From positions 1,397,001 to 1,461,000 of the forward strand of contig NZ_CP141595.1 in assembly GCF_035590735.1 (NCBI RefSeq): DNA of 64,000 nucleotides, given 5' to 3'. Shown here one piece after another: positions 17,073-26,592 of the stretch; the stretch's first letter is position 1, and each line of letters starts with the position of its first letter. The stretch comes from Rossellomorea aquimaris (lineage in GTDB: Bacteria; Bacillota; Bacilli; Bacillales; Bacillaceae_B). A model generated the notes under the pieces. It searched no databases. It was not told the origin of the DNA and saw nothing but the letters and a program-made list of their open reading frames with translations. Made by a program: the position numbers and the translations under genes.

Positions 17073-19173
17073 ACCAGCCCATAAACAAACCTACCGGGTC
17101 GAAGGGTTTACGTGTGCGGGTTGCGCTGCGAAGTTCGAGAAGAACGTTCAGCATCTCGACGGAGTGGTAGATGCAAAAGTGAACTTTGGAGCAGCGAAGA
17201 TTACCGTATACGGAGAAACCACGAAAGAAACGGTTGAAAAAGCAGGAGCATTTGAAGGACTTCGCTTAACAGAAGACGGAATGAGAAAACAAGAGGGAGA
17301 GAAAGAACCTTTTTACAAGAAATATAAGCATTTATTTTTTTCAGTTTTCTTTATCCTTCTTGCTTATTTCTTTCCGTTTACAGAAATCGATAACAATCAA
17401 ATCCTTTCTACTCTATCGTTTTCTACAGCCATTGTTGTAGGGGGATTTCGATTATTTCAAACAGGATTCAAAAACTTACTCAAATTAGAGTTCGATATGA
17501 GAACCTTAATGACGATTGCCATTATTGGAGCAGCGTTTATTGGTGAATGGGGTGAGGGAGCCATTGTCGTTCTCCTATTCGCCATCAGTGAAGTGCTGGA
17601 GTCGTACTCCATGGATAAGGCCCGTGAGTCGATTCGTTCACTCATGGATATTGCGCCACCACAGGCCATTGTCATCCGGAATGGAGCAGAGCTGTTAGTT
17701 GATGCAGAAGAGATTGAGGTCGGTGACATGATGATCGTGAAGCCTGGTCAGAAGATTGCCATGGATGGTGATATCGTTGAGGGCTCGTCTTTTGTCAATC
17801 AGGCGGCGATAACAGGAGAGTCGGTCCCAGTGGAAAAGCTTCATGGTGATGCTGTATTTGCAGGAACGTTAAACGAAGAAGGGTACTTAAAGGTCAAGGT
17901 AACGAAGCGAATTGAAGACACGACTCTCGCCAAAATTATTCATTTAGTTGAGGAAGCTCAGGGAGAGAGGGCACCTTCCCAAGCGTTTGTGGATGTATTC
18001 GCTAAATATTATACACCGATTATTATGGGCATCGCTTTACTTGTGGCCATCATTCCACCGTTGCTCTTTGCAGGGGAATGGTCAACATGGATCTATCAAG
18101 GACTATCTGTATTAGTGGTGGGTTGTCCATGTGCCCTGGTCATTTCGACTCCGGTGGCGATCGTAACCGCTATAGGAAACGCTGCGAAAAATGGCATTCT
18201 TATAAAAGGCGGAGTGTATTTAGAGGAATTAGGAAGATTAAAGGCCATCGCCTTTGACAAAACTGGTACACTCACAAAAGGAACGCCCGAAGTGACTGAT
18301 GTCATTCTAATAGGTGATGAAGAGGAAGAAGAGTTGTGGATGAAGATGGCTGCACTTGAATTCCACTCCCAGCATCCACTTGCTCACGCCTTTCTTAAAA
18401 AGGCGAAAGAGCTGAACATTGAGTATGGGGAATGTGAAGTGGTTGAGTTCCAATCCCATACAGGTAAAGGAATCAGTGGCCGAATCGGTGAGGATAGGTA
18501 CTTCCTTGGAGCGGAAAGCCTTTTTGCTAATACACCTTCAACAGAAATTGAAAACCTTCAAAGTGAAGGGAAAACGGTCATGGTGTTCGGAATTGACGAA
18601 ACTCCATTAGCTCTTGTAGCCGTGGCAGATGAAGTGCGGGAAACAAGTCGCGAAATCATTGACAGCCTTCATCACTTGGGTATTGAGCAAACGATGATGC
18701 TGACAGGAGATCATGAAAATACGGCCAGGTCGATCGGAAGAACAATAGGGGTCAAAGAAATAAAAGCTGGCCTGCTGCCACAAGATAAATTAGACTTTGT
18801 CAAACGCTATATGAACAAGTATGGGAAAGTCGCAATGGTAGGGGATGGTATTAATGACGCCCCTGCACTTGCAACCTCAAATGTAGGAATCGCCATGGGT
18901 GGGGCAGGAACCGATACAGCACTTGAAACGGCAGATATCGCGTTAATGAACGATGACCTTACAAAACTGCCATATATCATCCGCTTAAGTCGAAAAACGC
19001 TTACCATCATTAAACAAAATATCTCGTTTGCCATTGGGATCAAGCTTCTTGCTTTATTACTTGTCATCCCCGGCTGGCTTACGTTATGGATCGCGATTTT
19101 TGCCGATATGGGTGCAACATTACTCGTAACATTGAATGGTCTAAGGTTATTAAGAGTCAGAGACCGGAAGTGA
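17062..19173 (+). CDS. cadA: CadA, P1B-type cadmium/zinc-exporting ATPase
   Basis: A 703-residue P-type ATPase pumping Cd2+, Zn2+ or Pb2+ out across the membrane. One N-terminal heavy-metal domain carries FTCAGC (Cys18, Cys21). The membrane metal-binding motif CPC lies near residue 355, the phosphorylated Asp in DKTGT near 399, the ATP-binding HP in SQHPLAHAF, and the hinge [11 protein letters not shown] near 594. The start is GTG at 17062 within the end of cadC, preceded by GGTGGAGG, which implies translational coupling. Confidence 0.96.
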   Translation: MTGKPAHKQTYRVEGFTCAGCAAKFEKNVQHLDGVVDAKVNFGAAKITVYGETTKETVEKAGAFEGLRLTEDGMRKQEGEKEPFYKKYKHLFFSVFFILLAYFFPFTEIDNNQILSTLSFSTAIVVGGFRLFQTGFKNLLKLEFDMRTLMTIAIIGAAFIGEWGEGAIVVLLFAISEVLESYSMDKARESIRSLMDIAPPQAIVIRNGAELLVDAEEIEVGDMMIVKPGQKIAMDGDIVEGSSFVNQAAITGESVPVEKLHGDAVFAGTLNEEGYLKVKVTKRIEDTTLAKIIHLVEEAQGERAPSQAFVDVFAKYYTPIIMGIALLVAIIPPLLFAGEWSTWIYQGLSVLVVGCPCALVISTPVAIVTAIGNAAKNGILIKGGVYLEELGRLKAIAFDKTGTLTKGTPEVTDVILIGDEEEEELWMKMAALEFHSQHPLAHAFLKKAKELNIEYGECEVVEFQSHTGKGISGRIGEDRYFLGAESLFANTPSTEIENLQSEGKTVMVFGIDETPLALVAVADEVRETSREIIDSLHHLGIEQTMMLTGDHENTARSIGRTIGVKEIKAGLLPQDKLDFVKRYMNKYGKVAMVGDGINDAPALATSNVGIAMGGAGTDTALETADIALMNDDLTKLPYIIRLSRKTLTIIKQNISFAIGIKLLALLLVIPGWLTLWIAIFADMGATLLVTLNGLRLLRVRDRK

Positions 19174-19183
19174 GGGAAGTCAT

Positions 19184-20077
19184 GTGGGTCACGAGCACAG
19201 TCATGGACACAATCAGAATAAGAAAGCATTATTAATCAGTTTCCTATTTATTTTTACCTTTATGATCGTCGAAGTCATAGGTGGAATCATCACAAATAGT
19301 CTTGCTCTTCTTTCCGATGCTGGACATATGCTTAGTGATGCAGCCGCTTTAGGTCTTAGTTTGGCCGCCTTTTATATAGGTGAGAAGGCGTCGGATAAAG
19401 GGAAGACGTATGGGTATAAGCGATTTGAAATATTAGCGGCGTTCATTAATGGCATCACGTTAATTCTCGTTTCCCTCTATATTTTCTGGGAGGCGTATCA
19501 TCGTTTTATAGTTACTCCTATGGTTTCACCAGGTATGATGGTGATCGCCATCATAGGTCTGGCTGTAAATATTATCGTGGCATGGATTTTAATGAGAGGG
19601 GATACGGAACATAACTTGAATGTTCGGAGTGCCTTCCTTCATGTACTTGGCGATATGTTGGGGTCGGTAGGGGCCATCGCAGCCGGACTCTTGATTTATT
19701 TCTTTAATTGGAACTTGGCTGATCCCATTGCATCTGTCATGGTTGCCATTTTAATCGTAATTTCCGGATGGAGAGTAACAAAGGATTCCATTCATATCTT
19801 AATGGAAGGGTCACCAAAAGGTATCGATACAGAAGAAGTGAAGAATAGCCTGGCTTCCATCCCGGGAGTCATTGAAGTACATGATCTTCATGTATGGTGC
19901 ATCACGTCGGGATTCACAGCCCTAAGCTGCCATGTGGTGGTGGGAAACGAAGTGAATCGGGATACGATTCTATTACGACTCTCAGCCTATCTTGAAGAGG
20001 AATTTGGCATTCATCACTCTACCATTCAAGTTGAGGGGAAAAGTGCCACGGAGGGTCATCATCACATTTGTACGTAA
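19184..20077 (+). CDS. czcD: CzcD-type cation diffusion facilitator (Zn/Cd/Co efflux)
   Basis: A 297-residue CDF transporter with six helices, His-rich ends (GHEHSHGHN at the start, EGHHHICT at the end) and metal-site residues LLSDAGHMLSDA and HVLGDMLGS in helices 2 and 5. It exchanges cytosolic Zn2+, Cd2+ or Co2+ for protons. The GTG start at 19184 is 10 bases after cadA, with GAGGGAAG upstream. The three-gene cadC-cadA-czcD layout places both an ATPase and an antiporter under CadC. Confidence 0.93.
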   Translation: MGHEHSHGHNQNKKALLISFLFIFTFMIVEVIGGIITNSLALLSDAGHMLSDAAALGLSLAAFYIGEKASDKGKTYGYKRFEILAAFINGITLILVSLYIFWEAYHRFIVTPMVSPGMMVIAIIGLAVNIIVAWILMRGDTEHNLNVRSAFLHVLGDMLGSVGAIAAGLLIYFFNWNLADPIASVMVAILIVISGWRVTKDSIHILMEGSPKGIDTEEVKNSLASIPGVIEVHDLHVWCITSGFTALSCHVVVGNEVNRDTILLRLSAYLEEEFGIHHSTIQVEGKSATEGHHHICT

Positions 20078-20168
20078 CAGCTCTCACTTTCTCCTTTTCC
20101 TTCCAATGTGTAAGAGAATGTTTAGTTCACTCTGGATGTGGGGTATATCCTCAACTGGAGGGATGAAC

Positions 20169-20354
20169 ATGTTACATCAAGAAAATAAATCACAGCAACA
20201 AAAGACACCCGAATTTAAAAAAGATTTCTATATTCAACAATTATTAAGGATTGGCGTATATAAATATTATGGGAAGCAGCTTTATGAGCTCTCAATGAAC
20301 GAATTACAAGATGTCTATCTGGAATATTATGTTGGTGGAGATATAGCTCAATAA
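20169..20354 (+). CDS. FbpA-like small protein
   Basis: A 61-residue protein. The segment FYIQQLLRIGVYKYYGKQLYELSMNELQDVYLEYY matches my recollection of the Fur-regulated basic protein A family in Bacillus. GGAGG at 20157-20162 favours ATG 20169 over ATG 20163. I see no convincing Fur box upstream, so iron control is not shown here; it may simply be read through from czcD. Confidence 0.62.
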   Translation: MLHQENKSQQQKTPEFKKDFYIQQLLRIGVYKYYGKQLYELSMNELQDVYLEYYVGGDIAQ

Positions 20355-20355
20355 A

Positions 20356-20393
20356 AAAAGACGAACCTTTTGCAAGAAAAGGATCGTCTTTTT
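20356..20393. terminator. Bidirectional terminator
   Basis: AAAAAGACGAaCCTTTT...AAAAGGatCGTCTTTTTT between convergent genes. Confidence 0.88.
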
Positions 20394-20407
20394 TGTTGTT
20401 GAAAGCT

Positions 20408-21310
20408 TTAAGGAACATCATGCCCCATGGAGGTTTGCAGGATTTCAAACCATTGATCGTGATTTAATGTAATGGACAGAGAGTCGATTGCATGTTGAAT
20501 GCGTTCCTTTTTACCTGAACCGACGATGGGCATAATGTTTGCCGGGTGATTAAGAAGCCATGCATATAGAACCTGGTCAATTCCCTTAGCACCTGTTTCT
20601 TCTTTTACCTTCTTTAAAGTATGTTGAAGACGAACTGCTTTCTCATCTTCTCCTCTGAAAATCGCCCCGCCTGCCAGTGGAGACCAGGCCATCGGCGCGA
20701 CCCGCTTCTCCTGGCAAAGGTTTAACGTACCGTCTTCAAAGTTTTCTAAGTTGTATGCAGATAGTTCGATTTGATTTGTGATCAATGGAAAAGGTAAGTA
20801 GGATTGAAGCATATTCCATTGATGATTTTTAAAATTGGATACCCCGAAATGACGTACCTTTCCTTCTTCTTTCAATTGAGTGAAGGCTTCTGCCACTTCT
20901 TCTCCATTCATAAATGGATCTGGTCTGTGAATCAATAATAAATCGATATAATCCGTTTTCAGATTCTGCAGGGAGTTTTCAACAGAAGCAAGAATATGCT
21001 TTTTACTCGTATTGTAATGATGTGTATTATGCTCAGGACGATTGTCAGAAGGCAGGACAATACCGCATTTTGTCACAATTTCCATTTTTTCTCGTAAGGA
21101 TGGCTGAAGGGTGAGAGCCTCACCAAATAAAGCTTCACACGTATACGAGCCATAAATATCTGCGTGGTCAAAAGTCGTGATTCCGTTTTCAAGATTGTGC
21201 TGGATTAAAGAAAGAGTGTCTTCCTTTGATTGATTCCAGTCTGCAAGTCTCCACAACCCATGAATGATTCTTGAGAATGATAAGTCTTCCGTCATTTGTA
21301 TTCTTTGCAT
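20408..21310 (-). CDS. Aldo/keto reductase (YdhF-like)
   Basis: A 300-residue NADPH-dependent aldo/keto reductase with a (beta/alpha)8 barrel. The catalytic tetrad is visible: Asp and Tyr in TTFDHADIYG, Lys in IVTKCGI and His in LLLIHRPDP; the C-terminal cofactor region contains NIMPIVGSGKKERI. It most resembles the E. coli YdhF branch, whose natural substrate is unknown. AGAGGT lies 7 bases before ATG 21310; an adjacent in-frame TTG at 21313 is less likely. Monocistronic. Confidence 0.85.
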   Translation of the reverse strand: MQRIQMTEDLSFSRIIHGLWRLADWNQSKEDTLSLIQHNLENGITTFDHADIYGSYTCEALFGEALTLQPSLREKMEIVTKCGIVLPSDNRPEHNTHHYNTSKKHILASVENSLQNLKTDYIDLLLIHRPDPFMNGEEVAEAFTQLKEEGKVRHFGVSNFKNHQWNMLQSYLPFPLITNQIELSAYNLENFEDGTLNLCQEKRVAPMAWSPLAGGAIFRGEDEKAVRLQHTLKKVKEETGAKGIDQVLYAWLLNHPANIMPIVGSGKKERIQHAIDSLSITLNHDQWFEILQTSMGHDVP

Positions 21311-21396
21311 CAAGGCAACCTCTTTTCATATGGTATGTAGACATTCTTTCATAGTCATACTAAACGTATATTACTATGTTTGGAAAGGAATTAAAA

Positions 21397-22302
21397 ATGA
21401 TTGAACCTCTTCATGATCTATTATTGAACTGGAAGGTTCCCCCTTCCTGCATAGAGACCGTTGGCAATCATAACAATGTTTTTAAGGTGAAAAGTCGGGA
21501 GAACACCTTTTATTTAAAAAAGAGATTCAACTCTTCAGTGGAAAAGCGAATAGAGGAGCTGCTCTTAACTTCTTTTTTACTGGAAAACTGGCTTACTGTT
21601 GAAAGGCCGCTGTTAACGGTCTCACATCAGCCTTATGTTCGACAACATCAAGTTTTCTACTCCCTGTATCAAGCACTGGAGGGGATACCAGTACAAGTCT
21701 ATTCCTTAACTTCTTTGAAAAAGGTGGGATCATACCTATCCCAACTCCATGGCAGTCTAAAACAATACGTCTGTAAATTCGAGTTAGAAGAATGGAGAGT
21801 TGAAACACATGTGAGAGAGTGGATAAGCGTGCAGGATTCAACATTGATAGAAAGGTGGGGGAGAGGGTTTCTTGGCAGGCTGAATGAATGGTCTTTCTCC
21901 TATAGCAAATTGCCCCATCAACTCGTTCATAGCGACTGTCATCCGCGTAATATCCTCATGAAAGAAGAAAGGGTGACAGGAATCATAGATTTCGAGAGGA
22001 TACGAAAAGCACCCCGTATAGCAGATGTCTGTTACTTTCTTGCAGGGATGCTCAAAGACCAGATCAAGCAGGATGAGGATGAGCAAGTTGAATGTATCCA
22101 TGCCTTTATGGGGGGCTATCAGTCCGAGGGAGCTTTATCTCAGGAAGAAAAGGAACTGATGCCATTCTTAGTCATTATCTTTCTTCTTCAATACACCTTT
22201 TTTTACAATCAAAAAGGGTATTCACACATTGTTTCTACGTACATCCCGTTCATTAACAGATTGGTAAATTCCGGTATTTATGAGCAGGCCTTTCAAATGT
22301 AA
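21397..22302 (+). CDS. Aminoglycoside-phosphotransferase-fold kinase
   Basis: A 301-residue protein of the APH/choline kinase/CotS fold. The Brenner-type catalytic loop HSDCHPRNILM and the metal-binding IIDFERIRKAPRIADVCYF are intact, and a Lys in TFYLKKRF is the likely ATP contact. GGAAAGG sits 7 bases before ATG 21397. It lies directly upstream of the TPP riboswitch and thiamine transport operon, but it is outside that riboswitch, so a thiamine or HMP kinase role is only a guess. Substrate unknown. Confidence 0.72.
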   Translation: MIEPLHDLLLNWKVPPSCIETVGNHNNVFKVKSRENTFYLKKRFNSSVEKRIEELLLTSFLLENWLTVERPLLTVSHQPYVRQHQVFYSLYQALEGIPVQVYSLTSLKKVGSYLSQLHGSLKQYVCKFELEEWRVETHVREWISVQDSTLIERWGRGFLGRLNEWSFSYSKLPHQLVHSDCHPRNILMKEERVTGIIDFERIRKAPRIADVCYFLAGMLKDQIKQDEDEQVECIHAFMGGYQSEGALSQEEKELMPFLVIIFLLQYTFFYNQKGYSHIVSTYIPFINRLVNSGIYEQAFQM

Positions 22303-22384
22303 GACCATTTAAGAGGAAATGCTTGAATATCCACCTTTTCTATGGCAAAGTAGGGAAGAAGATAACGTTTAATTTCATAGAACA

Positions 22385-22484
22385 AGTGTAGGGGGACCGG
22401 TGTGGCCGGTTGAGATTGTGTCCTGATAAGATACTGACCCTTTGAACCTGAACTGGCTGATACCAGCGTAGGAAACATTCCCTT
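22385..22484 (+). ncRNA. TPP riboswitch (THI element)
   Basis: The conserved thi-box blocks are in order: GTAGGGGGACCGG, TTGAGATTGTG, ATACTGACCC, TTGAACCTGAAC, TGGCTGATACCAGCGTAGG. It controls the downstream thiY...thiZ operon: TPP binding should favour the terminator at 22512-22545. Confidence 0.95.
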
Positions 22485-22511
22485 AAACATTACATCATCA
22501 TGTTTAACAAT

Positions 22512-22545
22512 GCGTCCCTCGCTGAAGCTTGGGGCGCTTTTTTGT
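22512..22545 (+). terminator. Riboswitch expression-platform terminator
   Basis: GCGTCCC...GGGGCGC followed by T6, 28 bases after the TPP aptamer. Confidence 0.88.
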
Positions 22546-22648
22546 TGTTGTGTCCTGACGTTCTAAGGTGTTTTACATTCATTCTCTCTCCTAAGTGAAG
22601 AATAGAGAATAAACGTTACAACTACATATAAGGATTTGAGGAGGAATC

Positions 22649-23635
22649 ATGATGAAAAAATGGATGTATATCATCTGTTCTGTCTTTCTTTTGACTGCTT
22701 GCAGTGGTGGAGGAAATACATCAGAACAAAAAGAAGGTCTTAAAAAGGTTACGGTTGTACTGGATTGGACACCGAATACCAATCACACTGGATTATATGT
22801 TGCGAAAGAAAAGGGATACTTTGAAGAGCAGGGGCTGGATGTGGATATCATCTTACCCGGTGAGGCAGGGGCAGATCAACTCGTAGCATCGGGTAAAGCT
22901 GAGTTCGGAGTCGGATACCAGGAAAGTGTCACGCAAGCAAGGGTACAGGACGTACCACTCGTATCTATCGCTGCGGTCATACAGCATAATACATCCGGGT
23001 TTGCTTCACCTAAGGATAAGGGTATAACGACTCCAAAGGATTTTGAAGGGAAAAGTTATGGGGGATGGGGATCACCTGTAGAAAAAGCCGTCATGACGTC
23101 GATTATGAAACAAGAAAACGCTGATGTAGAGAAAGTGGATTTTGTAAACATGGGAGATACAGATTTCTTTACTGCCGTGAAACGGGATGTTGACTTTGCA
23201 TGGATCTACTATGGATGGACAGGGATTGAAGCAGAGCTTCGCGGTGAGGATTTGAATATGATGTATGTAAAGGATTACTCTGAAAAACTGGATTATTATA
23301 CCCCTGTCTTGACGACAAATGAAAAGATGATTGAAAAAGATCCTGAAACGGTTAAAGCATTTTTATCAGCTTCTTCAAAAGGCTATCAGTTTGCAATCGA
23401 CAATCCGGAGGAGGCAGGTGGGATCCTATTAGATTCAGCCCCGGATCTTGATAAAGAATTGGTCATGAAGAGTCAGGAATGGCTTGCGCCTAAATACAAG
23501 GATGACGCTGACAGATGGGGAGAGCAGAAGCTGGAGGTATGGGAAAACTATGCTTCATGGATGTATGATAACGATTTATTAGATAAGGAACTGGACAGTA
23601 AAAAAGCATTCACAAACGAATTCTTACCAAAATAA
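22649..23635 (+). CDS. thiY: ThiY, pyrimidine-precursor-binding lipoprotein
   Basis: A 328-residue ABC substrate-binding lipoprotein of the NMT1/THI5-like family. The lipobox LTAC ends at Cys18. The segment VVLDWTPNTNHTGLYVAKEKGYF is the hallmark of ThiY/NMT1 proteins that bind hydroxymethylpyrimidine or its formylamino precursor. The gene is first in the TPP-riboswitch operon, with GAGGAGGAA before two adjacent ATGs. It delivers substrate to ThiX/ThiZ for thiamine salvage. Confidence 0.93.
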   Translation: MMKKWMYIICSVFLLTACSGGGNTSEQKEGLKKVTVVLDWTPNTNHTGLYVAKEKGYFEEQGLDVDIILPGEAGADQLVASGKAEFGVGYQESVTQARVQDVPLVSIAAVIQHNTSGFASPKDKGITTPKDFEGKSYGGWGSPVEKAVMTSIMKQENADVEKVDFVNMGDTDFFTAVKRDVDFAWIYYGWTGIEAELRGEDLNMMYVKDYSEKLDYYTPVLTTNEKMIEKDPETVKAFLSASSKGYQFAIDNPEEAGGILLDSAPDLDKELVMKSQEWLAPKYKDDADRWGEQKLEVWENYASWMYDNDLLDKELDSKKAFTNEFLPK

Positions 23636-23647
23636 GAGGTGAACAAA

Positions 23648-23941
23648 ATGGGGAACGCACTAGTAAGCATACAAATTATTCCGAAGACGAAAAATGGTGA
23701 AGATGTTATACCATACGTGGATGAAGCCATTGCGATCATTGATAAATCCGGTGTCCGTTATGAAGTCCACCCATTAGAAACGACAATGGAAGGGAATCTA
23801 TCTGACTTATTTAAGGTGATTGAACAAATGAATGAACGGATGATCGAAATGGGCAGCTCAAACGTCATTTCTCAAATCAAGGTATTATATCAGCCTGCCG
23901 GGATTGAAATGAATCAATTAACGGAGAAGTATAAAGGATGA
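23648..23941 (+). CDS. Thiamine-binding MTH1187/YkoF-family protein
   Basis: A 97-residue ferredoxin-like-fold protein (DUF77; YkoF-type thiamine/HMP-binding family): GNALVSIQIIPKTKNGED, YEVHPLETTMEGNLSDLF. GAGGTG is spaced 6 bases from ATG 23648; an upstream in-frame GTG at 23639 overlaps the ribosome site. Members accompany thiamine-precursor ABC transporters and bind the ligand in the cytosol. It overlaps thiX by 4 bases, so the genes are translationally coupled. Confidence 0.87.
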   Translation: MGNALVSIQIIPKTKNGEDVIPYVDEAIAIIDKSGVRYEVHPLETTMEGNLSDLFKVIEQMNERMIEMGSSNVISQIKVLYQPAGIEMNQLTEKYKG

Positions 23942-24699
23942 AAACATGGATATCGAAAGGATGGAGACCCTTCTTGGTCATCATCCTTTTATTCATCATT
24001 TGGGAATTCACCATTAGAGTATTTGAGGTACCGGCATGGCTAATGCCTTCACCTTCAGAAATATGGGCGGAAGGAGTCGCCTCATGGTCCACTTTTACGG
24101 GACATCTTGCTTCGACAACCCTCCTTACGATCGGAGGGTTTGTGATTGGATGTACGATTGGAATCGGGACAGCAGTGGGTCTGCACCTTTTGCCTAAGGT
24201 AAGAGAAGCGATATATCCACTTATGATTTTGTCTCAGAATATTCCGATTATCGTCTTGGCTCCTTTACTTGTTATCTGGTTTGGATTTGGACTATTGCCG
24301 AAAATCATTGTCATTACCTTGATCTGCTTTTTTCCGGTAGCAGTCTCGGCATTGGATGGATTCAGGCAGACAAACTCAGAGTACATCCTTTACATGAAAA
24401 TGTCGGGAGCCACCAAAGGTCAAATCTTTCGAAAAGTTGAATGGCCGCATGCACTTCCTTCCATCTTCTCAGGATTGAAAATTTCAGCTACCTATAGTGT
24501 GATGGGGGCGGTGATTTCTGAATGGTTAGGTGCCCAGAAAGGAATCGGTGTCTATATGACTCTTGCCTCTTCTTCCTTCAGGACAGACAGGGTATTTGTA
24601 GCCATCTTTATGATTATGCTGCTCAGCCTGGTTTTCTTTGCAATCATTTTATTATTAGAAAAAATCATGATTAAGTGGAACCGAAAGGAGGACAGATAA
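23938..24699 (+). CDS. thiX: ThiX, ABC transporter permease
   Basis: A 253-residue permease with six helices and the BPD_transp_1 EAA-loop (YILYMKMSGATKGQIFRKVEWPHALPSIF, read in parts). It forms the membrane channel of the ThiXYZ importer for pyrimidine thiamine precursors. It starts inside the end of the thiamine-binding gene (ATGA overlap) and is followed after one base by thiZ. Confidence 0.9.
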   Translation: MKTWISKGWRPFLVIILLFIIWEFTIRVFEVPAWLMPSPSEIWAEGVASWSTFTGHLASTTLLTIGGFVIGCTIGIGTAVGLHLLPKVREAIYPLMILSQNIPIIVLAPLLVIWFGFGLLPKIIVITLICFFPVAVSALDGFRQTNSEYILYMKMSGATKGQIFRKVEWPHALPSIFSGLKISATYSVMGAVISEWLGAQKGIGVYMTLASSSFRTDRVFVAIFMIMLLSLVFFAIILLLEKIMIKWNRKEDR

Positions 24700-24700
24700 C

Positions 24701-25438
24701 GTGACGACTTTATCCATACAAAATATGTCTAAATACTTTGATGGGGAGCTGATCCTCGATGAGCTTTCCATTCATGTTGAAGAAGGTGAGTTTGTCTCGA
24801 TCCTTGGTCCTTCCGGGAGCGGGAAGAGCACGCTATTTCACGTGATCGGTGGGTTGTTCACACCAGATTCAGGAGATATTCAATTAGATGGAAAATCGAT
24901 AAATGGTCAAAGAGGGACGATCAGTTATATGCCGCAAAGTCCGTCCCTCCTGCCATGGAGGACTGTAATTGAGAATGTGATGCTTGGCCAGGAGTTACAT
25001 GGGAAGAAAGATAGGGATAAAGCAATGAGCATGATTGAACGGGCTGGCTTAAAGGGGTATGAAAATGCGTATCCTGATGAATTATCCGGAGGGATGAAGC
25101 AGCGGGTGGCATTTATTCGTGCCCTTGTCAGTCCTCAATCCTTTTTATGCCTGGATGAGCCCTTTTCTGCCCTGGATGAATTCACACGATTGGACATGCA
25201 GAAATGGCTCCTTTCCATTTGGGAGGAAGACTTGAGTTCTGTTCTATTTGTCACTCACAATATCGACGAAGCCCTGTTCCTGTCAGACCGGATCATTGTA
25301 CTATCGACTCGGCCTGCCAGGGTACAGAAGGAATTCAAAGTACCGTTTTCCCGTCCCCGCGACAAAGAGATTCTCTTAACTGAGGAGTTTCTGAAATGGA
25401 AAACGAGCATTTTTGAGGAGCTTTCTCAATATGTGTAA
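24701..25438 (+). CDS. thiZ: ThiZ, ABC transporter ATPase
   Basis: A 245-residue nitrate/taurine-type ABC ATPase energising ThiXYZ. Walker A GPSGSGKST, Q-loop MPQSPSLLPWRT, signature LSGGMKQR, Walker B FLCLDEPFSALDEF and switch His in VTHNIDEA. The start is GTG 24701 with AAAGGAGG upstream. It overlaps the next gene by 8 bases. Confidence 0.92.
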   Translation: MTTLSIQNMSKYFDGELILDELSIHVEEGEFVSILGPSGSGKSTLFHVIGGLFTPDSGDIQLDGKSINGQRGTISYMPQSPSLLPWRTVIENVMLGQELHGKKDRDKAMSMIERAGLKGYENAYPDELSGGMKQRVAFIRALVSPQSFLCLDEPFSALDEFTRLDMQKWLLSIWEEDLSSVLFVTHNIDEALFLSDRIIVLSTRPARVQKEFKVPFSRPRDKEILLTEEFLKWKTSIFEELSQYV

Positions 25439-26213
25439 ACCATCCTTGATTGATGCACATATTCACTTGGATTTATACGAAGGATATGAGCGTGATAAGA
25501 TTCTGCAGGAACTTGAACTGTATTCTGTAGAAGCGCTCATATCTGTATCGTTCCACCTTCAATCGTCCAGGACAAATATAGATCTCTCAAGAAGAGATGC
25601 AAGGATCAAACCGGCTGCAGGTTTCCATCCGGAGCAGGAGCTGCCTCCAGAAAGAGAAGTCGAGGAGCTTCTATCATTGATTGAGCTGCATCAACAGGAA
25701 ATAGTGGCAATTGGAGAAGTAGGACTGCCTTATTATAAAATGGAAGAGCAACCTGAAGTTGAAGTGGAGCCGTATATCGATCTGTTGGAACGGTTTATGA
25801 TCCAATCAAAAAGGATCAACAAACCGATTATCCTGCATGCGGTATATGAGCATGCACCCATCGTCTGTGACCTGTTAGAAAAGCACTCCATAGGAAAAGC
25901 ACATTTTCATTGGTTTAAAGGAGATGAAGAGACAATTGAAAGAATGATGCAAAATGGGTATTCAATCTCCATTACCCCTGATGTCCTTTATGAGAAGGAG
26001 ATACAAGAGCTTGTTAAGAAGTACCCCATAGAAGGACTAATGGTTGAAACAGATGGTCCTTGGCGTTTTGAAGGCGTCTTTCAGGGAAGGATGACCCATC
26101 CCGGAATCATGCATCGGACCATTGAAAAAATCGCCGAAATAAAATACATGTCAGAGTCCGATGTTTATAAACAAATATTTAAGAATACAACTGAATTTTA
26201 TGGGATTTTCTAA
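25431..26213 (+). CDS. TatD-family metal-dependent hydrolase in thi operon
   Basis: A 260-residue TIM-barrel hydrolase. Metal ligands of the TatD family are in place: His10 and His12 in DAHIHLD, Glu in GEVGLPYY, His in ILHAVYEH, His in AHFHWFKG and Asp in VETDGPWRF. It starts at ATG 25431 inside the end of thiZ, with GAGGAG upstream. Other Bacillaceae place the amidohydrolase YlmB and TenA with ThiXYZ; here this unrelated hydrolase takes the last position. A role in processing an imported precursor is inferred from context only. Confidence 0.8.
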   Translation: MCKPSLIDAHIHLDLYEGYERDKILQELELYSVEALISVSFHLQSSRTNIDLSRRDARIKPAAGFHPEQELPPEREVEELLSLIELHQQEIVAIGEVGLPYYKMEEQPEVEVEPYIDLLERFMIQSKRINKPIILHAVYEHAPIVCDLLEKHSIGKAHFHWFKGDEETIERMMQNGYSISITPDVLYEKEIQELVKKYPIEGLMVETDGPWRFEGVFQGRMTHPGIMHRTIEKIAEIKYMSESDVYKQIFKNTTEFYGIF

Positions 26214-26217
26214 ATCA

Positions 26218-26256
26218 GTCATCTCTTGCACCATTTGTGCAGGAGATTTTTTTTTA
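26218..26256 (+). terminator. Terminator of the thi operon
   Basis: ATCTCtTGCAC...GTGCAgGAGAT followed by nine T. Confidence 0.9.
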
Positions 26257-26334
26257 TAAACATCTTTTACCATCATATTTATCAGGGAGATAACAAAAGA
26301 TGATAGTAATGACGTATAGGAAAAGGTGAAATGA

Positions 26335-26580
26335 ATGGAACTGAATGATCAATATATGCCCTATCAAGCGGGCGATGTCGTGTATGTGATATATCGAAAT
26401 CCACATACACAAAGTGTAGCCAACGTACAGGAAGCAGCCGTTGTACATGATCCGGAAAATCCGAACGAACTGGCGTTATTTTTATATGAAACCTATTATC
26501 CGTTAACACATGAAATTGCGGTTTATTCTTCAGAAGCTGAAGCGGAGCAAGCCTATACTCAATCATTTGGAGACCTGTAG
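26335..26580 (+). CDS. splA: SplA, regulator of spore photoproduct lyase
   Basis: An 81-residue small protein (YQAGDVVYVIYRNPHTQSV, EIAVYSSEAEAEQAYTQSF) matching SplA, a TRAP-like regulator that lowers splB expression in B. subtilis. AAAGGTG precedes the ATG. It lies 12 bases upstream of splB, the standard arrangement. Forespore expression is expected from the family. Confidence 0.88.
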   Translation: MELNDQYMPYQAGDVVYVIYRNPHTQSVANVQEAAVVHDPENPNELALFLYETYYPLTHEIAVYSSEAEAEQAYTQSFGDL

Positions 26581-26592
26581 GAGGGATGAATC

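Noticed and set aside
20078..20168. Fur box upstream of the FbpA-like gene
   Set aside because: No sequence close to the GATAAT-type inverted repeats was found.
19992..20354. 120-codon frame starting inside czcD
   Set aside because: The N-terminal part is czcD in another frame; the real gene is the FbpA-like 61-codon ORF at 20169 with its own ribosome site.
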